From CAWHOW01 sp050013795 (GTDB lineage Bacteria; Bacteroidota; Bacteroidia; Bacteroidales; CG2-30-32-10): a stretch of 16,688 nucleotides of DNA. Where the stretch lies: positions 1-16,688 of the forward strand of contig JBEKEO010000051.1 of the NCBI GenBank assembly GCA_050013795.1. Direction: 5' to 3'. The translations under genes were made by a program, and so were the position numbers. The notes under the pieces are model-generated. The model was not told the origin of the DNA and searched no databases. It was given only the letters and a program-made list of their open reading frames with translations. This document shows positions 8,201 to 15,659 of the stretch, in pieces. The stretch's first letter is position 1. Each line of letters begins with the position of its first letter.

Positions 8201-10490
8201 CGATAGTAATAAGCGAATCCGGACAGACAGAAATAGTATTGATTGGCGCTATAAAAGGAACAGGATTAATAATTATTGGCTGTGTATAGGTGGAGTCCCC
8301 GCATCCGTTTGTAATTTTTATACTGACGTTGAAGGTGCCTAAAGTATTATAAACTATTGTACCCGGGTTCTGTGAAGTGGAAGAAACAGGACTACCGCCG
8401 GGAAAAGACCATAGAAAAGAAGAAACATTGCTGTAGCATTGTGTAAAAGCGACTGAAGGAGTTATAGAATCTCCATTGCAGATGCCAGTAGGTACCCCAT
8501 TTAGCGATATGGCGGGTTTGGATTCTACGCGGATAGATTTGCTGTAAGTTCCGGGTGGATTGCAGCTATTGGCGAAAGTCAATTGTATGGTGTAATGCCC
8601 CGGTTGTGTGAACTTAATGACAGGATTATAAGAATTGATATTGGTTCCCTGAATAAAACTATATCCGGCACAGGAGGGGCTGATGCAGCTATCATTCATA
8701 CAGTTCACGGTCCATGTATATACTGCATTTCCGCATGGATTCGATGCACTGGAGAGGTTATTGAAAAGGACGGAATCCGGACTGCAAAAAACAGAATCAT
8801 TGATGCTGAATCTTGCAACAGGTGTAGGGTTTATGCAAATGGTATCTTTGGTTGTATCCGTATGGCAATAATTGTCAGTTATTAAAGTAACAATATAAGT
8901 GCCCGAAGTAGTGTACGTATATACCATCGAAGTAGTTGAGTTTACAGTGGTATCAGGACCGCCTGTTCCAAAATTCCATGTATAAAAAGCACTATTGGTG
9001 CATAAATTATTAAACCCGAGAATTGAACTATCGGCAAAAGTGACCGGCTGATTCACACAACCGGTGGGCAGCGAACCGATTACTGCAATAGGCTTGGTGT
9101 AAATCTTAATATTACTTGTGGTGACTTTGGTAGTATCACAGGCATTCATGGCGGTCATCGTAACTACAAAACAATTTGTGCATCCGGTTCCGTTTTGGCC
9201 ACAGGAAGTTGTAGTATAGGTATAACAAATTGAATCAGGTAACGGGCGGGGAATGTTTATGGTCGGAGAGCCGTCTCCAAAATTAATACTGTAAGTGGTG
9301 GAAGTATCATTATTGGCATACCCGGTAATGGGGAAGCAAATTGTTTTTGGAGCGCAACCCTGCGTATTTCCTGGGTTGCCAAAAGAAATAGCCGGATTTG
9401 AAATATTCTTTACCTGATAGGTGGCTGAATTAATGCAGCCATTTGCGCCTGTAACCTGGAATATTAAATAAAAGATACCTAAAGTTGTATAAGTATGATT
9501 GGTTGAGGAGAAAGCAGTATTGTCATAGTTAGGTGTGCCATCACCCCAAATTATTGTATAAAAAGTGTTGTTAGTGGTTGAAGCATTTTGAACAGTAATT
9601 AAAAAGTCCTGATTGCTTGAGGAAGCACTGGCGCAATTATTAAAATTGCTCATCGGATCTATAAGCGTAGGATCGGGCGATTGTTTCACCGTTACTGTAT
9701 GAGAAATTGAATTGGAACAAAGTCCCGCACTCGTAACAGCCATTGTAACGGTAAAACTTTGTACACCATTCCCTACAGCAGAAGAAAATGTATGTGTGGG
9801 GTTCGCCAATGTCGAAGTATTATTCACCCCGGAAGCAGGATCGCCAAAATTCCAGAGATAAGTTAAACTGCTGCCTGTTGATGTGTTCGTAAAAAAAACA
9901 GTGGTGTTTGCACACGAATCGTTTGGTGAGAAAGTAAAACCTGCAACAGGATAAGATACCACCGTAACAGCCACGCTTGCTGTATTGGTGCAGCCGTTTA
10001 CGCTAGTGCCAGTAACCGTGTATACAATGGCAGAAGTAGGATGCACTTTTATAGTATCGGTAAATTTACTATTCGACCAAATATATGTATTCGCACCCGA
10101 TGCTGTTAACGTAACAGTACTACCTATACAGACCGATACCGGGTTTGGAGAAATGATCACTGTTGGTTTGGGGTAGATGGTAACAATAATGGCATCAGTA
10201 GCTGTAAAGCCGTTACCATCTTTTGCTGTTACGGTGTATGTGGTGGTAACAGACGGTGTGGCGGTAGGATTGCTGACAGTTGTACTGCTTAAGCCTGTCG
10301 CAGGAATCCACTTGTATGTATATGGTGCAGTCCCCCCGCTTGCTACAGCATGCAAATGAGCCGAACTGCCAGCACAAACAGCCGTATCATTACCTGCATT
10401 AACATGAATCTGGGCTAACGTTAACTTACTTATTTGAAGAATAACAATAAGAGTAATGGCAGTTATTCTTAGTAAAAATTTAAAAAACAT
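5214..10490 (-). CDS. Giant PKD-repeat surface protein with type B (CHU_C-like) T9SS sorting domain
   Basis: Secreted adhesin-like protein of 1758 residues. Residues 1-26 are a signal peptide ending TLAQ. Residues 30-105 and 108-180 are Ig-like modules, with further Ig-like modules at about 745-905. About fourteen PKD-type domains fill most of residues 185-1648, marked by WNFGD-like cores near Trp213, 315, 505, 593, 694, 937, 1017, 1100, 1189, 1269, 1351, 1439, 1518 and 1602. Most modules carry one Cys near each end (GCxPLxV ... NxCxD), 51 Cys in all, which suggests one disulfide per domain. Residues 1651-1758 form a divergent gliding-motility/CHU_C sorting domain: IPNAFSP is kept, but the usual NGDGxND is absent, and VYDTWGNLLWES and FWNGELKNGKKLP stand for the canonical RWG and WDG motifs. 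It is first in an operon with the PorP/SprF-like gene and has its own promoter. No enzymatic domain is seen. Adhesion or gliding is inferred from SprB-type systems. Confidence 0.93.
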   Translation of the reverse strand: MFFKFLLRITAITLIVILQISKLTLAQIHVNAGNDTAVCAGSSAHLHAVASGGTAPYTYKWIPATGLSSTTVSNPTATPSVTTTYTVTAKDGNGFTATDAIIVTIYPKPTVIISPNPVSVCIGSTVTLTASGANTYIWSNSKFTDTIKVHPTSAIVYTVTGTSVNGCTNTASVAVTVVSYPVAGFTFSPNDSCANTTVFFTNTSTGSSLTYLWNFGDPASGVNNTSTLANPTHTFSSAVGNGVQSFTVTMAVTSAGLCSNSISHTVTVKQSPDPTLIDPMSNFNNCASASSSNQDFLITVQNASTTNNTFYTIIWGDGTPNYDNTAFSSTNHTYTTLGIFYLIFQVTGANGCINSATYQVKNISNPAISFGNPGNTQGCAPKTICFPITGYANNDTSTTYSINFGDGSPTINIPRPLPDSICYTYTTTSCGQNGTGCTNCFVVTMTAMNACDTTKVTTSNIKIYTKPIAVIGSLPTGCVNQPVTFADSSILGFNNLCTNSAFYTWNFGTGGPDTTVNSTTSMVYTYTTSGTYIVTLITDNYCHTDTTKDTICINPTPVARFSINDSVFCSPDSVLFNNLSSASNPCGNAVYTWTVNCMNDSCISPSCAGYSFIQGTNINSYNPVIKFTQPGHYTIQLTFANSCNPPGTYSKSIRVESKPAISLNGVPTGICNGDSITPSVAFTQCYSNVSSFLWSFPGGSPVSSTSQNPGTIVYNTLGTFNVSIKITNGCGDSTYTQPIIINPVPFIAPINTISVCPDSLITIGNFSSAPPGAIFSWKNNDTLIGLPLSGNGNIPSWNAPANNTGSNITGTITVTPSLNGCLGTPVNFNITIYPLPNVTVNSPVICLGQPATLTASGANTYFWSTSATTNPIIVIPANDTTYIVTGTNTTTGCSKSDTSSVIVHTVPIAAFNNDTLACTGTLVQFNNSTTGAQSYLWEFGDSDTSTLFNPAHAYSSPGNYIIYLIATSTCGKDSIPSSISVIQPPTPAFTVSPVDGCAPLSVIITNHSTGTNINYFWNFGIPPPSNGSGPFIKLYPQGYNDTTYHITLKDSNACGSFLHTDSVTVYPKPEINFGMSQNYGCSPITVQFINIVNSIDTLIWNFGDGSPVRILTSFSGIISHTFTYYGTTDTTYTITLIGINACGKDTLQKTFTVYPNTVTAFFNVDTLSGCVPLTVHFTNYSTGGTTYSWNFGDGNFSNLPDPTHTYTSSGQYVVMLAVTNGCSYDTVYSVPIKVYAITVPYFTIKKDSTCEGDTVFFINPPAGMISYSWNFGDGSPIDSNTTPYHIYNNPGIYQVTLTIINQHCSSDTTIPVYIRFKPASNFTVIPNIGCSPLSVQFNNTTDSLSYNTYIWNFNNGNTSVLINPAVQSFINKNHCVDTTYQVSIIANNDGCIDTFYSYINVHPTPLSNFTTSDSTFCCFNPPKQIQFYQETPCANFFQWFVNNSIISTATNPLILFSNTGDYNVSLVVSNQYNCRDTSTKTYIVYPNWKNQVSISPASGCEPLGVQFMSLTDSLDYLWEFGDSSTSTEQNVFYVYTHEGLYTVQIDVKGIGGCVDSLIFHDTINVFPRAKAAFTYENITEPSPDNGTVLFNNTSLDASSYIWNFGDGTMFYGFDTTHRYLYNNNFDVILIANNIYNCPDTFTVHINLDFLNGLYIPNAFSPASTNPLIKNFQPVGIGLETYHIQVYDTWGNLLWESEALDDEGRPAEFWNGELKNGKKLPMDVYVWKATGVFINGEVWQGMDYGDGKPKTYGTVTIIK
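5547..9938 (-). repeat. Array of about fourteen diverged PKD-type protein repeats
   Basis: Tandem modules of roughly 75-110 residues recur through residues 185-1648 of the giant protein. At the DNA level each leaves a diverged version of CCATCACCAAAATTCCA (complement of the WNFGDG codons), seen for example near 5672, 6668, 6912, 7172 and 9841. The copies differ at many positions, so they are old duplications kept by selection on the protein, not recent DNA amplification. Confidence 0.8.
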
Positions 10491-10523
10491 CTTGTTGTAC
10501 CCTTATTTAAGATTTTGACTTAT

Positions 10524-10555
10524 CAAAGTTACTAAATAAAACTGCAAAAAGCAAA
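10524..10555 (-). promoter_or_regulatory. Bacteroidota-type promoter for the PKD/PorP operon
   Basis: Read on the minus strand, TTTG (10555-10552) and TAACTTTG (10531-10524) match the -33 and -7 consensus with a 20-base spacer. The -7 box ends 34 bases before the ATG at 10490, giving a leader of about 25 bases. Confidence 0.72.
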
Positions 10556-10822
10556 TCTTTTCAGCAATATTTGATTAACTTTTGAGCAAAGGTAATAAAC
10601 TGATTACTCGTAAAACAAGACCCCTTTTTATCCTTTAAATCACATGTTTTGTCTGGAGTTTTCTTTTTTTTTAATATTAGATATGAACAACCTGCTCATT
10701 AGAATTCTGACTGGCTAAATATTATAAGAATAAGATATAAAAAGCAGAACATTTTATTAATGCTTCAAATGCAATCTGTAAATGAATTTCAGGATAGTAA
10801 AAATTAAAATATTTTCATTTTT
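10556..10822. other. Centre of the divergent intergenic region
   Basis: This is the part of the 404-bp gap between the two divergent giant genes that lies outside the promoters. It is AT-rich, with a T9 run at 10664-10672 and a T8 run (10818-10825) abutting the plus-strand -33 element. I see no open frame of note, no RNA gene and no convincing operator palindrome. It is long enough to hold regulator sites that cannot be recognised by eye. Confidence 0.5.
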
Positions 10823-10850
10823 TTTGTTTATTAAATAAATTCTATATTTG
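10823..10850 (+). promoter_or_regulatory. Bacteroidota-type promoter for the type A sorting-domain protein
   Basis: TTTG (10823-10826) and TATATTTG (10843-10850) match the -33/-7 consensus with a 16-base spacer. The -7 box ends 45 bases before the ATG, the same distance as at the S46 peptidase promoter. The spacer contains the same ATTAAATAAATTCT (10830-10843). An upstream T8 tract may act as an UP-like element. Confidence 0.75.
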
Positions 10851-10894
10851 CTATGCTCAAATAATCAATTAACCATCTATAAAACAAAACAATT

Positions 10895-13800
10895 ATGAAA
10901 AAAGTATTATTACTGCTATTCGCATGCGGTTTGATGGGAATCAGCTCTTATGCACAGGTTTCACTCTACTCATTTAGCCAGGCTAACGGGACATTTGACA
11001 CCTTAACCACAAGTACTGTTCTTGGAAGTACAACCATTACTGCAGGAACATATTTTTACGATACTACAACAGCAGGAGTTGCTGGAAGTACTTCAGTTTA
11101 CAGAGGACATGGATTCCCAATTGGTTTTACTTTCACTTACAATGGAATCAATTTCAACAGATTTGGTATTAATGTTGATGGCTGGATATCATTCGGACAG
11201 GATTCGGTTAATATGCAATCAACGACAGTTAATGCTCCTATTAACTCCGCTTCAACTGCACCTGCTGCTCTCCAAAACAGAGTTTCTGCATTAGGTAGAA
11301 GCTTGTACGGACAAACAAATTCTCAATTGAGTTATTCATTATTAGGAAGTGCACCTAATAGAGTTTTAGTAGTAGAGTGGAAAAGATATTACCATAGAAA
11401 TACTACCGTAGCTGACAATTTGAATTTTCAAATCAGACTATATGAAACTACAAATGTAGTTGAAGTAACGTATGGTACAATGACATATTCAGCAAGTACA
11501 ACAGTTCAGGTTGGTTTAAGAGGATCTTCTACTACTGATTACAACAACAGAACTTCTACTACCAGTTGGTCTACAACTTCTGCCGGCACTAATAACACAG
11601 CAACCGTGTCTCTTAGTAATACTGATTTCCCTGCTTCTGGTTTAACTTTTATATGGACACCTCCTTTACCGGTTGATGCAGGTGTTTCTATAATTAATTC
11701 CCCTGCAACAGTAATACCTGCCGGTTTGACAAAAGTTGCCGTTACTGTTAAAAATTTTGGCACCAATATATTGACCAGTGCAAGCATTGGGTGGTCAGTA
11801 AACGGAGTGGCCCAAACTCCTTATTCATGGAGCGGAAATTTAGCCACCGGAGCCACTAGCGGACCGGATTCAATTGGTACATTTAATTATACTACTGTCG
11901 GTAGTTACTATAACATTAAATCATGGACTTTTAACCCTAACTCAACCAGCGACCAAAATAATCTGAATGATACTGCAATAAAAACAATTTATGTCCAGGG
12001 ATTTGCTGCCATACCGTTCTATGAAGGCTTCGATTCAACGTGGATAAATAAACTGAATACTAAAGACGCTCCAAGTACATATTGGATAAATACCCCTTCA
12101 ACAGGGAATAATTCATGGAGAAGAGACGATGACACCGTATCAGCTGTCTGGACATCAGGGGGAGGTAAGTATTCTCCAACAGCTGCTAACAGCACTATTC
12201 ATTCTGCACGTTTTCATACATGGGATGCAACTGCAGGAAGTGGTGGAACATTTGACGCATACCTGAATTTCTCAACGGTTGGAATAAAAATGCTAAAATT
12301 CTGGTATATCAATCCTTCAGGCACAGACTCACTTGCGCTATATATGTCAACTAACGGCGGTACAACTTATACTTTTTTACAAAAGTACACAACTGCCACA
12401 GCATGGACCCAATATACGGTATATCTTGGCACATCGGTTTCCCCGACTACAATTTTGAGATTTAAAGCTACCTCGGATTATGGCAACGATGATATCGGAA
12501 TTGATGAAGTGAATGTTTATCTTCAGCCGCCGGATGATATGTCAGCTTTAAAATGGGTGGCTCCTGTTACAGGCTGTGGACTGACAAGTTCAGAAACCGT
12601 GACAGTTAAGTTCATGAATATAGGAACTGCTTCTCAGTCAAATATTCCTGTAAAATATTCTATTAATGGTGGTGCCTCATATATAAGTGGAACTATTCCG
12701 GGCCCTGTTAATTCAGGAGATACTGCCACCTATTCATTTGCAACGACTTCTGACTTTACCACTTTGGGGGGTTATAACTGTATCGTCGTGGTGGATTTAG
12801 CAACTGATGCAGATCGTACAAATGACACCTTAAGAACAGTTGTTAATTCAATAGGTACTATTTCGGGCAATCCATTTTATGACGACCTTGAATCCGGTGT
12901 TAAATATTATTATTTTACAAATAGTACCAATGGAACTGCATTATACGGAAGCGGCTTCGGTAACTTTAATTCCTATGGTTTCGATCTTACTGGAGGAGCC
13001 CAGGGAACATGGCCGGCCTCAACATCTACAACTACTACTCCGCATCAGGCATATTCTTATGCTGATCATATAGCAAAAGTTAATGTTTGTTCGGTAAATG
13101 CAGCTGCATTTACTGCAGGCAACCTTTACCTTTCATTCGACCTGAAACAAACATATTATTCTGGTCCGAAATATACATACTTAGCTGTTGTGGCAAATGG
13201 TACTGATACTTTAAGAGATAATACAGGAATTAAATATTTTAACCCTCTTACAGCAAACAGTGATCCGTTTACAAAAAGAGTATTTGACTTATCTTCATTT
13301 GCAGGAACAACTTTTACTATTGCTTTTGTTTCTGCTAATAAATATAATGATTCTGTTGCCGGTACAACTGCCAATAATTCTTATATTGATAATATAGCCC
13401 TGTCTGCCAAACCTGTTGTCAATCTTGGACCTGATGTTTCCCGTTGCGGTAGTTATACTCTTGATGCAGGCGCTTCAGCAACCGGGTATACTTATACTTA
13501 TGACTGGTATACACTGAATTATCCGGGAACAATTGCAACTACTCAGATAATCAGCGCTGACTCCACTGCAATGTATATTGTAGCCGTTGATAATGGATAT
13601 GGTGTTATAGGTTCTGATTCAGCTACGATCACCATTACACCTTTAACTACTGCTAATGCAGGTCCTGCACAATCGATCTGCCACCTGGATACGTTGAATA
13701 TCATAAATGCAGTAGCTGCAAATTATGATTCCATTGCATGGACAACCGCCGGCAATGGACATTTCAGCAACGACACTTTGATAAATCCCACTTATTACCC

Positions 13801-14617
13801 GGGATCAAGTGACATTAGTGCCGGACATGTAAATCTTACGCTTTCTGCTTTCGGAATATGTGATACTATTCATTCTTCATTTGTTTTAACACTCACTTCA
13901 TCCGCTACAGCATTTGCCGGAAATAATGACACTATTTGCTATGGAGGAAGTGCGCAGTTGACGGCTACAGGAGGTACAACTTATGCATGGAGCCCGAATG
14001 TGGGTTTGAGCGATACTGCTATTGCCAACCCTATTGCAAGCCCTCTGACCACAACTACTTACACGGTAATTGTTTCCGGCTCATGCGGAAGCGCAACAGC
14101 TGATGTAGTGGTGAAGGTTGACAGTATTGTGACTCCAAGCCTTGGTGCCGATACCACAGTATGTGCCGGAAATTCAATAATACTTGATGCCGGTACCGGA
14201 TATACTTCTTACAACTGGTCAACAGGGTCAACTAACCAAACTATTACTGTTGATACCGCCGGAATAGGATATGGTAAATTCAGATATTATGTTGACGTTA
14301 AAAAAGGCGCATGCACGGCTTCAGATACCATATATGTTACCTTTTCTTCGTGCGTGGGAATTGTTGAATACAACGGCAATGCATCCGTACAGATATATCC
14401 TAATCCTTCAAACGGCTTGACTAATGTGGTCGTAAACGGGATTAACGGTCATGCATTATTGAATGTTTATACGTTGCAGGGACAATTAGTATATGCTATA
14501 AATGTCAATGATAATTCCAAGGCAGAACTCGACCTGTCGAGCTTGTCAAAAGGCGTTTATATTATCAGAATCACTAATGAGAAAACAAATATTTTCAGCA
14601 AACTGATTATTCAATAA
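10895..14617 (+). CDS. Large modular surface protein with type A T9SS sorting domain
   Basis: Secreted protein of 1240 residues. Residues 1-20 are a signal peptide (YAQ cleavage region). Residues 21-255 form a beta-sandwich module common in Bacteroidota secreted proteins, with GFPIGFTFTYNGINF and INVDGWISFG. Two alternating pairs follow: CARDB-like domain (about 260-370) with a MAM-like/choice-of-anchor-J jelly-roll domain (374-545, starting PFYEGFD), then CARDB-like (547-655) with a second jelly-roll (660-840, starting PFYDDLESG). Ig/PKD-like modules fill 845-1150, each opening with a Cys motif (Cys851, 929, 1015, 1090). Residues about 1163-1240 are the type A sorting domain: QIYPNPSNG, LLNVYTLQGQLVY, LSSLSKGVYIIRI and a Lys-rich FSKLIIQ end. 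The sorting domain would be removed on secretion and the protein anchored or released. It is monocistronic, divergent from the PKD/PorP operon, and carries no PorP partner. No catalytic domain is evident; adhesion or a matrix role is inferred. Confidence 0.92.
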   Translation: MKKVLLLLFACGLMGISSYAQVSLYSFSQANGTFDTLTTSTVLGSTTITAGTYFYDTTTAGVAGSTSVYRGHGFPIGFTFTYNGINFNRFGINVDGWISFGQDSVNMQSTTVNAPINSASTAPAALQNRVSALGRSLYGQTNSQLSYSLLGSAPNRVLVVEWKRYYHRNTTVADNLNFQIRLYETTNVVEVTYGTMTYSASTTVQVGLRGSSTTDYNNRTSTTSWSTTSAGTNNTATVSLSNTDFPASGLTFIWTPPLPVDAGVSIINSPATVIPAGLTKVAVTVKNFGTNILTSASIGWSVNGVAQTPYSWSGNLATGATSGPDSIGTFNYTTVGSYYNIKSWTFNPNSTSDQNNLNDTAIKTIYVQGFAAIPFYEGFDSTWINKLNTKDAPSTYWINTPSTGNNSWRRDDDTVSAVWTSGGGKYSPTAANSTIHSARFHTWDATAGSGGTFDAYLNFSTVGIKMLKFWYINPSGTDSLALYMSTNGGTTYTFLQKYTTATAWTQYTVYLGTSVSPTTILRFKATSDYGNDDIGIDEVNVYLQPPDDMSALKWVAPVTGCGLTSSETVTVKFMNIGTASQSNIPVKYSINGGASYISGTIPGPVNSGDTATYSFATTSDFTTLGGYNCIVVVDLATDADRTNDTLRTVVNSIGTISGNPFYDDLESGVKYYYFTNSTNGTALYGSGFGNFNSYGFDLTGGAQGTWPASTSTTTTPHQAYSYADHIAKVNVCSVNAAAFTAGNLYLSFDLKQTYYSGPKYTYLAVVANGTDTLRDNTGIKYFNPLTANSDPFTKRVFDLSSFAGTTFTIAFVSANKYNDSVAGTTANNSYIDNIALSAKPVVNLGPDVSRCGSYTLDAGASATGYTYTYDWYTLNYPGTIATTQIISADSTAMYIVAVDNGYGVIGSDSATITITPLTTANAGPAQSICHLDTLNIINAVAANYDSIAWTTAGNGHFSNDTLINPTYYPGSSDISAGHVNLTLSAFGICDTIHSSFVLTLTSSATAFAGNNDTICYGGSAQLTATGGTTYAWSPNVGLSDTAIANPIASPLTTTTYTVIVSGSCGSATADVVVKVDSIVTPSLGADTTVCAGNSIILDAGTGYTSYNWSTGSTNQTITVDTAGIGYGKFRYYVDVKKGACTASDTIYVTFSSCVGIVEYNGNASVQIYPNPSNGLTNVVVNGINGHALLNVYTLQGQLVYAINVNDNSKAELDLSSLSKGVYIIRITNEKTNIFSKLIIQ

Positions 14618-14637
14618 ACTGTTTTCTAATTAAATTG

Positions 14638-14672
14638 AAAAGGCTGTCTCTGAATTTTTGAGACAGCCTTTT
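14638..14672. terminator. Bidirectional intrinsic terminator
   Basis: A perfect 13-bp inverted repeat, AAAAGGCTGTCTC (14638-14650) and GAGACAGCCTTTT (14660-14672), surrounds a 9-base loop. A-rich and T-rich flanks make it work in both directions. It lies 20 bases after the type A protein stop and 3 bases beyond the stop of the convergent DUF6268 gene. Confidence 0.93.
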
Positions 14673-14675
14673 ATT

Positions 14676-15584
14676 TTATTTCGTAAAGATCCTGTACGAT
14701 AGTTTCATTTCAATAATAAAACCATCATCTAAATTTACATTCAGTGGAGTTCGCTTATTCCCTATCTGAAATGACAAAATCCCTGCTTTGAGCTTGTCAC
14801 CTTCATTATATAATAAATAACTGCTCCCTATGGAATGACCACCTTTTATGGTCAATACAATATTCTTTGCAAAATACGTATTGAAAAATAACGACACATC
14901 CTGTGAATTCTTTTGCAAATAAACGCTGTTATATTTTTCACTCAGGCGATAAGAATCAATTAATGACTGAAAATAAATTCCTGTTGAAAACCTTTTGCCG
15001 ATTTTGTAATCTAGGGTAAAATTAATTGGCAGGTTTCCAAACGCACTGATCTTATATGTTGGTTGCCAATTTATTCCTAATATCGGAACAAATAGTGGCC
15101 CGAAACATTCCTGATTATAATATAATCCGAATTTATATTTCAGGTTCTCCTTTTTAGTATAGGTAAATATCAGTAATCCCCCTGTTTGATAATCTTTGGA
15201 TGTAACATCCTTCATGTCGGAACTTATTTTTGGTATCACAACAAGCATAGTACTCCAATTGTCGTTCCAATGTTTTGTATATCCTATTTGCAATGCGGCC
15301 GAATAAAAAGGTTCATCATCGGATGTCATATAATGATTGTTGAAGGTCAATGAACTGGCATTGAAACCAAAAAACAGAACATCTTTGTTCTTTAACAATA
15401 CCGGAAATTTAAGGTTTACTGCCGATTCGCCGACATTGATTTTATTTTCAGAGTTCTTTAAACTGTTATCGGGTGAATAAGCGCTTCCTATACTGAATAA
15501 ATCCACATAGTTCTGAGCATGTACCGATACGGCATTTCCAATGAAAATGTTAATCAGAAAGATACAGAACAAACGTTTATGCAT
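14676..15584 (-). CDS. DUF6268-like outer-membrane protein
   Basis: Predicted outer-membrane protein of 302 residues and unknown function. Residues 1-23 are a signal peptide ending VHAQ. The mature part alternates short amphipathic strands rich in aromatic residues with polar turns, for example VLFFGFNASSLTFNNHYM, ALQIGYTKHWNDNWSTMLVV, LPINFTLDYKIGKRFSTGIYF, FFNTYFAKNIVLTIKGGHS and FIIEMKLSYRIF. It closes on an aromatic-containing strand, as barrels usually do. The motif set resembles the DUF6268 family of Bacteroidota. It starts 75 bases after the stop of the upstream DUF3857-type gene, with no TAnnTTTG box visible between them, so the two are probably co-transcribed. The shared terminator ends the unit. 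Function is not predictable from sequence alone. Confidence 0.75.
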   Translation of the reverse strand: MHKRLFCIFLINIFIGNAVSVHAQNYVDLFSIGSAYSPDNSLKNSENKINVGESAVNLKFPVLLKNKDVLFFGFNASSLTFNNHYMTSDDEPFYSAALQIGYTKHWNDNWSTMLVVIPKISSDMKDVTSKDYQTGGLLIFTYTKKENLKYKFGLYYNQECFGPLFVPILGINWQPTYKISAFGNLPINFTLDYKIGKRFSTGIYFQSLIDSYRLSEKYNSVYLQKNSQDVSLFFNTYFAKNIVLTIKGGHSIGSSYLLYNEGDKLKAGILSFQIGNKRTPLNVNLDDGFIIEMKLSYRIFTK

Positions 15585-15659
15585 TTAAGAATTATTTTGA
15601 CTTATGAATTTATATGAAATGCAACTCGCTTTGTATAATCCCTTTTTTCATGATGTAAA

